DNA of 64,000 bases from Trichomonas vaginalis G3 (GCF_026262505.1 NC_067207.1:19808082-19872081), one strand, 5' to 3'. Shown: positions 35,948-48,107, counted from the first letter of the stretch. The notes: a model not told the origin generated them from the sequence alone. Numbers and translations: made by a program.

Positions 35948-37459
35948 ATGTCCGATGTAATATTTTTAGAAGAGGAATTGATGAAAAATTACTCGGATTA
36001 TATAGATCTCGTAAATAGTGTAGTCAATATTAATGAAGATACTATCCAAAATATCATCATTTTAGCCGAACAGAATATGAATGTCCATAAAATAAAGCCA
36101 CAAGACGTATTTAGAATCATTGATCGTATTTCAAACTATAGACTACATAATTTGCGCCTATATTATTTACTTTTCGAGGAATTTTATAAAAAATATCCAA
36201 TTTATCTACATAATACATTATTAAAAACAGAATCCTTAAGAGCAATTATCTCTAAAAAGCATGTGTTCGATTGGCCCATGAGCGATTTCGCATACAAAAA
36301 TTCAAAAATTCAAGATATTTTAGAAATATACGATAAATCATCAATATTACATTCTATATTCCAAGATAATGCGCAAAAATTAGCAAAATTTGCAAACGCA
36401 ACTAATTTTGATGTCGATACAAGCATAGAAGGAAATAATTTGATAGATCATTGCGCTTTTTATGGATCTGTTGAATGTTTTCGCTTTCTTGTATGCAACC
36501 AAGCCAAAGTTACAATGAAAACACTAGAAAATGCATGTCTTGGTGGTGATAACGAAATAATTCAATTTTGCGAACAAAAATTTTTACCAAATATGAGGTG
36601 TATCAACAATTCTGTTGTAGCACATCACAATGATATTGCTAATTATCTCCAAAGCAAGTACGATTTAGAGTATTCATGGTCAAAATGTACATTTTCGTAT
36701 AACATCGAAATGTTTTTAGCAAAACTATGTTCAATCAAAGAAATAAACAGTCCGGATAACGGAGGATTCATAGCTTTCCCATCTGCAGCACGTTTCTGTA
36801 TTCCTTCTTTAATAAATTTGTTAATTAGCAAAGGAGCAAATATTAAATCGAGAGATTTCAATAAATTGACAGCTTTAGATCACTGTTGTATATTAGATAG
36901 CCTAGATATATGTAAATTACTAATAGATAATAAAATGGATGTAGAAGATACCTCAATTTATAAAATTACTCCTTTAACTTATTGTTCTGCCAATGATTCA
37001 TATGAAGTTGCGAAATTTCTTATTGAACAATGTCATGCGAATGTAAATGCAAGGGATGTAATAGGTTCTACGCCTTTAATTTACGCATCAGAAGGAAATT
37101 CGGTAAAAGTTGCTCAGTTACTTATAGAAAATGGAGCTTCGGTTGATGATGAAGATGAGTTCTCAAAGACTCCGTTGATGGCATGCGCTCAATATGATTC
37201 TGTCGATGTTGCAAAAATTTTGATTGAAAAAGGAGCTTTTATCGAGAAAACTGATAAATTTAACCAAACAGTACTGATGAAATGCGCTATGAGCGATGCT
37301 TGCAAGCTAACAAAGCTACTTATTGAGAAAAGAGCAAATATTGAAGCTGTTGACGTCAATAAATACGATGCTTTGATGATAAGCGTAGATTGTGATTCAA
37401 AAAACGTTGAGAAACTCCTGAGAGAATACAAGAAGGACTATAAAATCAAAGTTTTATAA
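35948..37459 (+). CDS. Ankyrin-repeat protein with DUF3447-type N-terminal region
   Basis: A 503-aa protein. Residues 1-200 are the helical N-terminal region common in trichomonad ankyrin proteins (YLLFEEFYKKYPIYLHNTLL, then NLIDHCAFYGSVECFRFLV). From about 265 to 490 there are six or seven 33-residue ankyrin repeats (for example GSTPLIYASEGNSVKVAQLL, KTPLMACAQYDSVDVAKILI). These bind other proteins; T. vaginalis has hundreds of such genes with unknown partners. The frame is intact. The gene begins 55 bases beyond the MITE and has its own Inr, so the MITE did not supply its start site. Confidence 0.9.
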   Translation: MSDVIFLEEELMKNYSDYIDLVNSVVNINEDTIQNIIILAEQNMNVHKIKPQDVFRIIDRISNYRLHNLRLYYLLFEEFYKKYPIYLHNTLLKTESLRAIISKKHVFDWPMSDFAYKNSKIQDILEIYDKSSILHSIFQDNAQKLAKFANATNFDVDTSIEGNNLIDHCAFYGSVECFRFLVCNQAKVTMKTLENACLGGDNEIIQFCEQKFLPNMRCINNSVVAHHNDIANYLQSKYDLEYSWSKCTFSYNIEMFLAKLCSIKEINSPDNGGFIAFPSAARFCIPSLINLLISKGANIKSRDFNKLTALDHCCILDSLDICKLLIDNKMDVEDTSIYKITPLTYCSANDSYEVAKFLIEQCHANVNARDVIGSTPLIYASEGNSVKVAQLLIENGASVDDEDEFSKTPLMACAQYDSVDVAKILIEKGAFIEKTDKFNQTVLMKCAMSDACKLTKLLIEKRANIEAVDVNKYDALMISVDCDSKNVEKLLREYKKDYKIKVL

Positions 37460-39553
37460 AAATTGTAAGTATTTTCATAATATTTTTTTATTCAAGCAAG
37501 TATATCGACTAAAATTGGACCAATTGAATTAAGCATGATGAGCATAGTAATAATATATATAAGTTTATTGAATGGCTTTCTTTAGATTTTGCGAAATTTA
37601 AATATCCACATTTTTCTTTTCAATGAGGATATTTGAATGTACCATGAGAATAAAATGGAGAACATGGTTCATGAATAGTAAAATTCGACGCTAAGAAAGA
37701 AAATTATGTACTGATTAAACTATTTTAAAGAAAGTATTTTATAAAATTGCTTTTTTCGGCTCTTCTTCTACAAGCACACAGAAAAGATTCATTAGCAAGG
37801 ATATTTAATTGAAAATATTTTTAGAATTGGGTAAATTAATCGTTATATCTTCAGTTATATTAAGTATTCCTTGTTATAATAAGATTGTGGTATGAATATC
37901 TGTGTATGATAGTTAGAGTATTGTTGATCCGCGTGAAAAATTGATAAATTTCGAAAACTGTTTACAGTATGTTCAAATATATTATAACTCAATGATGTGC
38001 AATATGCCTAACTGTAAACAATCGACACTAAGTGTTTGATGAAAATCGATATCAATATTTAAAAATTTCGAGTTGTTTTTGATAGGATGTTGTTGCGGCG
38101 GACACCTGGAATGAATTTTACTCCTGTGATTTTTTCCAAATTTTTTTGATTTAGGAAAATGCAAATGTAATTTTCTTGAAATTGATATTGAATTTTACAA
38201 TTCTCGATTTTTTTTGGAAATTTGAGGTTATAATTCTAGATTATTTCAAATTACTGATGAAATTAAGGTGTATTTTTGAACTTTAAATCTATAAAATCAT
38301 TTTATTTTTGTTTTACTACAATTTGTATACTAAAAATATCAATATTACATCAAAATTTAAAAAATAATTTTTTAATAATCTTTAAAATAGGTATATTACA
38401 GCAAATTCAATTTATGCATAGTTACTTATCAAACAAATTTATAATGGTATATAGTTTATCAAGCATTGTATGTAAAATAAAAATATATTTGGATCAAATA
38501 AAGGATTTGTTTCATGTACTTACAAATAATAGTAAACATCTAGAAGGTAATCAATAAAATGACGATTTTATTCAATGGTAAGTTCAATAAATAAAACTTG
38601 ATTGCTCTCGATATTAAATCAGAATAAAATTCGTATGAAATTTGTAGACTCATATTTAGCATCATAGTCCTTTGATCAGCTGATAATGATTGTTCTAAAT
38701 AGGCAACATCAGAACTGTATCTCTACTTTAATGGAAAGCTAAGTTATGGCATTTGAGATGCCATTATCTAGCAGTATGCAACAGATACGAATGGTTAGTC
38801 AATCTGTTGTTTCAAAATTGAGTTAAATTTATTATGCTGAAATAGTTCTTTGGTTATCACTGGTAATACATAAGATAGTTGGTGTTGTAATATTTCGAAA
38901 AAATAAAAGTATTAACTTTAATGCAAGATATGACAAGTTGAACATCGAATGATTTGATTTTTACAATATAGATATTATTTGGTCCCAAGTATACAATTGT
39001 TTCATGCTGGTGTTATGGATTGGTTCTGCTTCCACGACCAGATAAAGCCGAAACAATATACTCAGATGCCACTTTTTTAAAAATGACATTATGTGAAGAT
39101 TACCATTCAACAAAATTAGGATTTCAGGTATCTTTAGTTATAAGTGGTAACTTATCGGATTGATATAATATAACCAATGCATTTATTACTCAAATATCCT
39201 ATAATTCCTTATAAATATTTGAATGAGATTAAAAAAATGTCGATATATTTGGAAAAATGTGGTATAATTAAAATACATGTATACTAACAAACATTTAATA
39301 TATAGCACTTGTCGACATTCATGAATGTTTGTTAAAAATCAATAATTTGAATAGCATCAAGAATTTCTGCTTAAATATGTACCATTCATCAAATAAATCT
39401 AAACAATATAATTTTTCTGGATTTTTTTCTGGTCTTAAATAAATATTCGTATATAAAACGTCAAGTACAGGGTATAAATAGATAATATACATCATCAGTG
39501 GTTCAAATAATCTTATTTCAATTTGCATTGAAACGATGAGATTCAAAAATAAT
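37460..39553. other. Intergenic, no gene recognised
   Basis: About 2.1 kb of AT-rich sequence. A short stretch near 39050-39130 could encode PRPDKAETIYSDATFL-like residues that hint at a decayed transposase, but it is too short to support. No repeats are shared with the rest of the window. Confidence 0.5.
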
Positions 39554-40568
39554 GAATTATTTTATATTTATTTTTCTATAATTTTTTTAGCTCAGCAAAC
39601 GATATTCAATTTTGATTTATCGGCATGCTTTTTGTGAGAGATCGTCGTTTGAATAATATCATCTTTGAGTATTATTGATATCAAATTCGTCGAAAATAAC
39701 AATTGTTTTTCTTCATGAATTCAATATTTGATTTGAACGATTTACAAATGTCAAATTCCAAATGGCAATTCTTTATTTCCACCTCAAAGGATTTAAGATT
39801 TATTCACAGAACAATCACCACCATCATCACGAGAAGTATTACTATGTTATTTATAATCACAAATCTGGTATTTGCTCCGAAAAGTTTCCTTTCCTTTACG
39901 GGAAACACCGAATTAATGAATATTTCCATATCAAACTAGACAACAATAAACACACATCATTTACTATATACCTATATAAGAAAGGTCTTCTTAAAGACGA
40001 ACTTGTTTCAAACTTAAGTTATGATAGTTCTAAACTTCCTTTTGATGAAGTTATTAATGAAAATAAACTTATGAACAACACAAGTAAGAGCAGTCCACAC
40101 ATTCTTTGCAGGATTTCTATCCACTTGTCTTCAAGTGGTTTAGACCCTTATAACGCACCAGAATATAATATTGACAACACACCAAAATACCTAGATGCAC
40201 TAGACCTTGATGCAGGAAGTGATTCATATTACGAAACTTTACTTTGAGTTTTTTTTTTTAAATTTTTGTTTATTTTTGTTATTTTATTCTCTAATACGCT
40301 GTTATATATGTTTTTAAACATCAACTGTTTTAATCTTCCTTAATATTTTATTATCCAATCTTCAATAATTTTTTTTGAAAATATTATTTTCAAATAATCG
40401 TACTGAATGCTAACAGAACTTGAGTAATAAATAATCCACTCATACACAGCATTTGTCAACAACAGATAGCATCCATTGGATAAATTCATCAAAATGACAC
40501 TTTACTCTTTTTCTTTTGTTGTTCTGAAAGCTTCATATATCAGCTACAATAATAATCATATTAATATA
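39554..40568. repeat. Repeat A, copy 1 (1.0 kb, carries a 161-aa gene)
   Basis: Nearly identical to 47048-48061 in the same orientation over about 1015 bases, with only a few differences and one T-run length change. It includes upstream sequence, the gene and the 3' region, so a recent segmental duplication or a mobile unit is likely. No inverted ends are seen. Confidence 0.85.
39762..40247 (+). CDS. 161-aa repeated host protein, possibly C2-like (copy 1)
   Basis: Begins MAILYFHLKGFKIYSQNNHH, with a His run, then beta-type segments (SFTIYLYKKGLLKDELVSNL) and an Asp-rich end (LDALDLDAGSDSYYE). The spacing of hydrophobic strands and the late Asp residues recall a short C2 (lipid-binding) domain, but the match is weak. 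An overlapping frame starting at 39703 is the alternative. The frame kept open in both copies over the full length is this one; the only change noted is T/A near the C-terminus. Confidence 0.5.
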   Translation: MAILYFHLKGFKIYSQNNHHHHHEKYYYVIYNHKSGICSEKFPFLYGKHRINEYFHIKLDNNKHTSFTIYLYKKGLLKDELVSNLSYDSSKLPFDEVINENKLMNNTSKSSPHILCRISIHLSSSGLDPYNAPEYNIDNTPKYLDALDLDAGSDSYYETLL

Positions 40569-40768
40569 CGATCGATTGTTTTCGCAAAACTTTACGTTAT
40601 TCTTTCTGAAATTACAACAAATCATTAATATCAGTCACAAATTTAGCAATATTTATATAAGTACATTATGAAATCAATATTCGGATTTTTATAGACTGTG
40701 AATAAAAATGATTTTATCCTGATAAAAACAAATTTCTTGAATTACATTTATTTTCAAACAGATTCATA

Positions 40769-41758
40769 AAGTACTCACAAAATCTAGATTGAGAAGCGGT
40801 CAATGACTTTTGAGGGGAAATTAACGCATGGAATTTAATATTATTTAGGTTGATATTCTTGCTTATTATTTCAGAAAAAAATCTTAAAAATTTCAATATG
40901 AAAATTGAAAGCAATTCAAAAAAATTGCTAACATGTAAATTTTAATATCCTATGCATAATTTCATATTTTGAACATTTTTTATTTTTGTTTAAAACTTAA
41001 AATTTTGCGAATTTAATATAATTTATAAAATATAATACGTATATATATTTAAAATACACTAAATTTAATTGTTAATTGACGTTTTTGGGAATGAATTTTA
41101 TCAAAACATGCCTGAATCCGAAAATTTGAAAGAACGAATTACACAATCATATATGTAGAATTCAAAATACAAACTTAAAGATTGTATACGTTTAAAATTA
41201 TTCAGATCGTGTTTGATTTCCACTCATTCTGTTTCTTTTGAACTCTAACACTAACATTTCATGATGATTACATGATCCATTTATACATGGTTGAATTGTT
41301 CCAGATTCTACCAGAAAATCAATCCAAATTTCTCAATGCATTCATGTTGATTGGACAAAATTTAAAATTTATCAGCCTGTTTCCAGAGAAACTCATATAT
41401 TCCCTAATGAAATGTAATTTTTGCTACATTTATTTCAATCAAATTTCAAAAAATTGACTGCAGAGCTTGAAAAGGTGATGAATCATGTTGTTATTAGATG
41501 TACATATTAGATTTACTATTTCCAAAAAAATGCTCAAATTTGAATAGTTTTTAGAAAATTTGGAATTACACTCCTTACATTATATATAATTAAATGTTTA
41601 AATTTTATTTATTTTTCCCTTTTAATTTTATAACTTGCTCTATCAAAACTAACCTCTCAATTGAAGGCCACAAAATCTAAGTAGTGAGGGTACACAAATT
41701 TTGTATGGAGTACGGTTCAATTTTTGAGAGCCTCACTACTTAGATTTTGTGACTACCT
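40769..41758. mobile_element. Repeat B, copy 1: 990-bp mariner-type MITE
   Basis: The ends AAGTACTCACAAAATCTA and (reversed) AGGTAGTCACAAAATCTA match at 16 of 18 positions, and each side is flanked by TA, the Tc1/mariner target duplication. The copy at 45777-46766 has the same length and orientation and is nearly identical. Near the right end a second inverted repeat (CACAAAATCTAAGTAGTGAG and its reverse) forms a hairpin of about 90 bases. No transposase frame is seen; the longest open frame is 61 codons. It is a non-autonomous element. Confidence 0.75.
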
Positions 41759-42416
41759 TAGATTAATGATCGATGACAGAATTCTTGGATGAATCGGCTC
41801 CTTTCAATTCAGATAAAATTTATAGCCATGCGCTATCGAGGTCACAAAACATTTACTCACATACTATTTCATTTAAATAAATCTTATTTCCATAGTTAAT
41901 TGCGATAAATTGTCGAAAATTTAACCGCCGGTGTCTGGTTTGTTATGAAAAATTAGCAACAGTAATATTTTCAAACTTTTTTGAAAAGCACGTTTCAAAG
42001 ATCTAAAATCAATGCAAATTTTGACAAAATTCGAATATTAAGATAAATTCACGTCTAGACAAGTCTGACAAAAATATTAACATTTTCATTAGTTGATGTT
42101 TTATTATCAACCTTATTTTATCTTGCAAATTTGAAAATAGGGAATTATGCCAAATACAAATTTCATTTTATGATGATATTTGGTTGTCAAATTTTCTCAA
42201 AAGTGTTTTTATTAAGCTTAATCATATTTTATTGAACAATTCATCATTTTTAATGATTGAGATCATATGATATTGATGGTACTTTATTCAATTTTATAAT
42301 CAATTCATTCAATTTTGAAATTTGTTTTTTTCACAATTTTTGAGAATACATTGTAACGTAAAGTTCTCAAATTCAACTCTTATAAACAATCATTTTTCCT
42401 TTCGTCAAAAATAAGT
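41759..42416. other. Upstream region of the surface-protein gene
   Basis: About 660 bases of AT-rich spacer. No gene or repeat is seen. Confidence 0.55.
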
Positions 42417-45400
42417 ATGTTCTTAAGTTTCTTATTCTTAAAGGCTCATTCACTCAGCATCAAAGTGAATGACGAAAAGGCGAATTATGATATTTTTGAT
42501 GGTGAAAATTCCTTATCCGAGAATTCTGATGGCTTGTATATCAGATATTTGTTAAAAAATAATAAGTATCCAACAAAGAAGGACGATGGAACATATAAAA
42601 CAGCATTGGAAGCTAGAGCCCTTGGAATTAATACTGAATATTCGTATACACCCGTTGATGCCGATTCCAACATTATTAAAGTTACAACAAAGATCACATC
42701 CTCCGTTTCAAAGTATTCATGGTTCGGATTTACTTGGAATGCATATTTAGGTTCAAAACTCTTCAAAGTATTTGAAACAACTAACAGTCATTATGGATTT
42801 GTCCTACAAAATAAGTCAACAACAAGTCTTGCATATACTATTCTTTTCTTAGGATATGAAGATGCAACAAACCGATTGGGGAGAAGTTTCATTCATAGAT
42901 TTACTATTTCTCCAGAGAGGACATTTACAAACTCATCAAAACATATGTATTCTACCAATGCTGATATTTTCACAGCTTTTTGGAATGCCAAAATTACACC
43001 AGATGAACCAGTGGAGATAATTTATTATCTTGCAAAAGGCATATATGATCCACCTAGTTTCTATGTCAATGGAGGAGTTACTGTTAAAGAGTCATATGAA
43101 GTAGGCGAAACATTCAGTGTTCCAGTCAAGCATGGATTCGCCAAGACAGGAAGATCAAGCATAGCATGCTATGAAATCTATGATAGCAACGGAAAGGCAA
43201 TTGAATTTCATGAAGTCGACACATTCACGAGAGATTCATCTGATGTTGAAAAAGAATACCAGTATAATATCAAGTTACCAGAAACATCAGGTCAATATAC
43301 AATCAAACTATTCTCGAAGTATGAAACATTCAATTCGACATCTGTTAAATATCTTGTAACAGTTCAAAATTCAAATGCTGTACCAACACTATCATTGCTA
43401 GACATTCAACCAGACGAAGATGGAAACTATGAAGGAAGTAAGGAATCACCAATTAAGAGAGATCACAACGGACACTACACGATCCACGCCGTTTATGGTA
43501 TAGATGCATCAGGCGCTAATGTCAAGCTCAACTATCAATTTTGGAACTACAGCGATGAAACATTGTACAGTAAAGGCACTCTTGATGAATTCACAACAAA
43601 TGATAATATAACTAAAGAAATCAGAAAAGACATTGAAATGCCAGAAGTAGATGAAATCTTCTACTTAGTACTTCAATCTGTTTCAGGAGATAAGAACTCA
43701 GAAGAACAAAAGCTCTATTTCCTTATTTACAATGAAAAAATACAACTTTCATTCGAATCAAAGCCACCATCAGCTATTGAAGTTGGAACAGAGTATTCAT
43801 TTGTTTTTACTGTTAACGATACAGACGATAATTCTCTTTTATTCAGGTATACAGTTGATGGAGATGGATCTGATGATCCAGTTCAATTTGGAAAAACAGA
43901 ACAAACAACAAAATATACATTCAAATGGACTCCAACATCTCAATATGTTAACAAAGAAGTTACATTAGTTTTCTATTTCAACGATACTGTCAAAGAAGCA
44001 CATCTTACATCGAAGCATACAATATTACCAAAGACACCAAAATTCGAACTCATCGATCAAATTGATAAGGACAGATATCGGCATGATGAAGATTTTGTCA
44101 TCCATGCACGATATGGATATGCAGAGAGTGGCGTTACAGTCAAAGCACAATATGAACTCGTCAATGATGATGGATTCACACAAAGTGGTGAGCTCGGTCA
44201 TTTTGTTACAACAACATCGAAATTATATGATGAATTAGTCTCAACGAGAATCCCCCTTCCCGAATCTGAAGGCGATTACTTCATCAGAATATGGGTATCA
44301 GCAAATTCTGTCAAATCAGATCCAGTATGGACAATGACAATTCATATTTACAATGAACCCATTAAATTAGTATGGGTGGAACCAATCGCAGAAAACGTTG
44401 AAATTTCAAGGAGGTATTCATTTAGTGTTACAATTTCTGATGAAGATGATACAACAGTTGATATTTCAGCTGGAATCGGTAATGATAGATCAGATAGAAG
44501 AACACTTTCTTTGACACAGACAAGGAGTTCTGTTGAGACATTCACATTCACAGCTCCACCAAGTACAGGTTCTATTGAATATTACATCGTTGGAAGAGAT
44601 TCAAGTTCCGAAGTGAGCATACACAGAACATTCAACATCACCGATCACGCCCCACCAGAACTTACTCTTACAAGGGATGTTCAAACCGAGATCCACCATG
44701 ACAAAGATCTGTATGTATACTACACGTTCGGTGTTAAGCGTGCAGGCGAAACAGTCAAAGCAATATACGAGTTGTATGATTTCTCGACAGGCCAGCTTGT
44801 CGAAACGAAAGAACTTGATCATTTCACAACAGAAAACGGTCTAGACAATCAGATTTCAGTTGAAGTTGAATCAGCAATTCCGATACCCGAAGAAGAAAAG
44901 ACATACAAATTGAAGTTGTTTGCTAAGGTTGGTGAAGAAACATCAACACCAGTCGAAATCGATGAGATCAGAGTTCTCAATTCTCGAATCGATTTGAGTT
45001 TTGCCGAAGAATACAATAAGGAAGTTCATGTTGGCGACGAATGCCAATTCAAGATCAAAGTTACAGACATCGATGACAACAGCCTCAAATTCAGTTATTC
45101 TATCAACAATATCCAGATTGGTGACGAAACAACTATCACCAAAAATAGCGAATCCACCGTTTACACACACAAGTTCACACCTGACGACAGCTATGCAAAC
45201 AAAGATGTCACAATCACATTCACATTCGGTGATGACAATAGGAAATCTTCTATTGATGCCACATTCAAAGTTCTTCCAAATTCAGAACCAACTATTCATC
45301 CTTCGCAATCGGTACCTTCATCTAAAATAAATGAAAATTCTTCAGGAAACAATAATGATCCAAAAAGTAGGGGTGGAAAGACGAATCCAGGAAAAACAGC

Positions 45401-45659
45401 GGGAATTGTAATCGGAGTTATTATTGCTATTCTTGTGGTTGCAGCAATTATTATTATCACTATTATCTTGATGAAGAGAAAGAAAGATAATGGTTCAGCT
45501 AACGATGATACAAATAATGATTCAATAGACATGATGAACGAAGAAACGCGTACAACAGTCACAGGTGAAGAATATGCTACAGCTGATAATCCGCTTTTTT
45601 CAACAGCAGATGTTGATGCAGGTATTGACTCAGATTCTCCAGATGGAGAAAATGTCTAA
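42417..45659 (+). CDS. Large type I surface protein with repeated Ig/cadherin-like modules
   Basis: A 1080-aa protein. It has an N-terminal signal (MFLSFLFLKAHS), a first domain of about 240 residues, then about three modules of roughly 200 residues each. Each module has a 'DEDG...HDEDFVIHARYGYAESG' type half and a 'EVGTEYSFVFTVNDTDDNSL' type half, the latter similar to cadherin-like or Ig-like bacterial/eukaryotic surface domains. A Ser/Asn-rich stalk, a membrane segment at about 995-1018 (IVIGVIIAILVVAAIIIITI) and a 62-residue acidic tail with NPLF follow. It probably acts in adhesion or matrix contact. The frame is intact. The gene is bracketed by repeats B and A on both sides. Confidence 0.85.
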   Translation: MFLSFLFLKAHSLSIKVNDEKANYDIFDGENSLSENSDGLYIRYLLKNNKYPTKKDDGTYKTALEARALGINTEYSYTPVDADSNIIKVTTKITSSVSKYSWFGFTWNAYLGSKLFKVFETTNSHYGFVLQNKSTTSLAYTILFLGYEDATNRLGRSFIHRFTISPERTFTNSSKHMYSTNADIFTAFWNAKITPDEPVEIIYYLAKGIYDPPSFYVNGGVTVKESYEVGETFSVPVKHGFAKTGRSSIACYEIYDSNGKAIEFHEVDTFTRDSSDVEKEYQYNIKLPETSGQYTIKLFSKYETFNSTSVKYLVTVQNSNAVPTLSLLDIQPDEDGNYEGSKESPIKRDHNGHYTIHAVYGIDASGANVKLNYQFWNYSDETLYSKGTLDEFTTNDNITKEIRKDIEMPEVDEIFYLVLQSVSGDKNSEEQKLYFLIYNEKIQLSFESKPPSAIEVGTEYSFVFTVNDTDDNSLLFRYTVDGDGSDDPVQFGKTEQTTKYTFKWTPTSQYVNKEVTLVFYFNDTVKEAHLTSKHTILPKTPKFELIDQIDKDRYRHDEDFVIHARYGYAESGVTVKAQYELVNDDGFTQSGELGHFVTTTSKLYDELVSTRIPLPESEGDYFIRIWVSANSVKSDPVWTMTIHIYNEPIKLVWVEPIAENVEISRRYSFSVTISDEDDTTVDISAGIGNDRSDRRTLSLTQTRSSVETFTFTAPPSTGSIEYYIVGRDSSSEVSIHRTFNITDHAPPELTLTRDVQTEIHHDKDLYVYYTFGVKRAGETVKAIYELYDFSTGQLVETKELDHFTTENGLDNQISVEVESAIPIPEEEKTYKLKLFAKVGEETSTPVEIDEIRVLNSRIDLSFAEEYNKEVHVGDECQFKIKVTDIDDNSLKFSYSINNIQIGDETTITKNSESTVYTHKFTPDDSYANKDVTITFTFGDDNRKSSIDATFKVLPNSEPTIHPSQSVPSSKINENSSGNNNDPKSRGGKTNPGKTAGIVIGVIIAILVVAAIIIITIILMKRKKDNGSANDDTNNDSIDMMNEETRTTVTGEEYATADNPLFSTADVDAGIDSDSPDGENV

Positions 45660-45776
45660 ATTTAAGATTTTTAAGATCAAATTTTGCGGAATAAACAATA
45701 TATTTCCTTTCATTTAATTTATAATTCAATTGTTATATATGGTTTTATAATTTGATCTTGAATAATTACGAAAATA

Positions 45777-46766
45777 AAGTACTCACAAAATCTAGATTGA
45801 GAGGCGGTCAATGACTTTTGAGGGGAAATTAACGCATGGAATTTAATATTATTTAGGTTGATATTCTTGCTTATTATTTCAGAAAAAAATCTTAAAAATT
45901 TCAATATGAAAATTGAAAGCAATTCAAAAAAATTGCTAACATGTAAATTTTAATATCCTATGCATAATTTCATATTTTGAACATTTTTTATTTTTGTTTA
46001 AAACTTAAAATTTTGCGAATTTAATATAATTTATAAAATATAATACGTATATATATTTAAAATACACTAAATTTAATTGTTAATTGACGTTTTTGGGAAT
46101 GAATTTTATCAAAACATGCCTGAATCCGAAAATTTGAAAGAACGAATTACACAATCATATATGTAGAATTCAAAATACAAACTTAAAGATTGTATACGTT
46201 TAAAATTATTCAGATCGTGTTTGATTTCCACTCATTCTGTTTCTTTTGAACTCTAACACTAACATTTCATGATGATTACATGATCCATTTATACATGGTT
46301 GAATTGTTCCAGATTCTACCAGAAAATCAATCCAAATTTCTCAATGCATTCATGTTGATTGGACAAAATTTAAAATTTATCAGCCTGTTTCCAGAGAAAC
46401 TCATATATTCCCTAATGAAATGTAATTTTTGCTACATTTATTTCAATCAAATTTCAAAAAATTGACTGCAGAGCTTGAAAAGGTGATGAATCATGTTGTT
46501 ATTAGATGTACATATTAGATTTACTATTTCCAAAAAAATGCTCAAATTTGAATAGTTTTTAGAAAATTTGGAATTACACTCCTTACATTATATATAATTA
46601 AATGTTTAAATTTTATTTATTTTTCCCTTTTAATTTTATAACTTGCTCTATCAAAACTAACCTCTCAATTGAAGGCCACAAAATCTAAGTAGTGAGGGTA
46701 CACAAATTTTGTATGGAGTACGGTTCAATTTTTGAGAGCCTCACTACTTAGATTTTGTGACTACCT
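45777..46766. mobile_element. Repeat B, copy 2: 990-bp mariner-type MITE
   Basis: Same ends, length and TA flanks as copy 1 at 40769-41758; nearly identical sequence in the same orientation. It begins 117 bases after the surface-protein stop codon. Confidence 0.75.
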
Positions 46767-47047
46767 TATATTGAAACAATCGGCTATCCTCTCAGTAGTT
46801 CGATAATAGAAATGTTCTAATTATTTTTTACAGGCATATTAAACTTGGAAGACTGTCATTTATAAAATGATCTTTTTATTTTTAAGTTAAATCATTGATA
46901 TTGTAAAATATAAATGCTCGTTCACACATAAAACGATATATGCAGAGTAGAAAGAGATGAAATACATCAATAGGGGTTCAACAAATCTTATTTGGAAAAT
47001 TTGTCACTTTTCCGATTATCAAAACAATCATTTTTTTATCAAATAAG

Positions 47048-48061
47048 GAATTATTTTATATTTATTTTTCTATAATTTTTTTAGCTCAGCAAACGATATT
47101 CAATTTTGATTTATCGGCATGCTTTTTGTGAGAGATCGTCGTTTGAATAATATCATCTTTGAGTATTATTGATATCAAATTCGTCGAAAATAACAATTGT
47201 TTTTCTTCATGAATTCAATATTTGATTTGAACGATTTACAAATGTCAAATTCCAAATGGCAATTCTTTATTTCCACCTCAAAGGATTTAAGATTTATTCA
47301 CAGAACAATCACCACCATCATCACGAGAAGTATTACTATGTTATTTATAATCACAAATCTGGTATTTGCTCCGAAAAGTTTCCTTTCCTTTACGGGAAAC
47401 ACCGAATTAATGAATATTTCCATATCAAACTAGACAACAATAAACACACATCATTTACTATATACCTATATAAGAAAGGTCTTCTTAAAGACGAACTTGT
47501 TTCAAACTTAAGTTATGATAGTTCTAAACTTCCTTTTGATGAAGTTATTAATGAAAATAAACTTATGAACAACACAAGTAAGAGCAGTCCACACATTCTT
47601 TGCAGGATTTCTATCCACTTGTCTTCAAGTGGTTTAGACCCTTATAACGCACCAGAATATAATATTGACAACACACCAAAATACCTAGATGCACTAGACC
47701 TTGATGCAGGAAGTGATTCATATTACGAAGCTTTACTTTGAGTTTTTTTTTTAAATTTTTGTTTATTTTTGTTATTTTATTCTCTAATACGCTGTTATAT
47801 ATGTTTTTAAACATCAACTGTTTTAATCTTCCTTAATATTTTATTATCCAATCTTCAATAATTTTTTTTGAAAATATTATTTTCAAATAATCGTACTGAA
47901 TGCTAACAGAACTTGAGTAATAAATAATCCACTCATACACAGCATTTGTCAACAACAGATAGCATCCATTGGATAAATTCATCAAAATGACACTTTACTC
48001 TTTTTCTTTTGTTGTTCTGAAAGCTTCATATATCAGCTACAATAATAATCATATTAATATA
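47048..48061. repeat. Repeat A, copy 2, ending at element 2
   Basis: Direct copy of 39554-40568. Its identity ends at the first base of element 2, so either the repeat naturally ends there or element 2 inserted at its edge. Confidence 0.85.
47256..47741 (+). CDS. 161-aa repeated host protein, possibly C2-like (copy 2)
   Basis: Same protein as at 39762-40247 apart from one residue noted near the C-terminus (EALL instead of ETLL). The intact second copy argues that this frame is real. Confidence 0.5.
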   Translation: MAILYFHLKGFKIYSQNNHHHHHEKYYYVIYNHKSGICSEKFPFLYGKHRINEYFHIKLDNNKHTSFTIYLYKKGLLKDELVSNLSYDSSKLPFDEVINENKLMNNTSKSSPHILCRISIHLSSSGLDPYNAPEYNIDNTPKYLDALDLDAGSDSYYEALL

Positions 48062-48074
48062 AGGTCAGGTGAGT

Positions 48075-48107
48075 GGGGCTTCCAGGGGCTGCGCCCCTTC
48101 TAGCCCC
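48075..48107 (+). repeat. Terminal hairpin of element 2
   Basis: GGGGCTTCCA, inner stem GGGGC-TGC-GCCCC, TTCTAGCCCC: identical to 11270-11302 of element 1. It marks the left terminus. Confidence 0.8.

Noticed and set aside
39050-39130. Transposase remnant (SDATF-like residues)
   Set aside because: Too short and without matching sequence around it to name a family.
39703-39939. 78-codon frame overlapping the 161-aa gene of repeat A
   Set aside because: Shorter, and without a beta-type hydrophobic pattern; the 161-aa frame is preferred, although the upstream ATG is closer to an Inr-like word.
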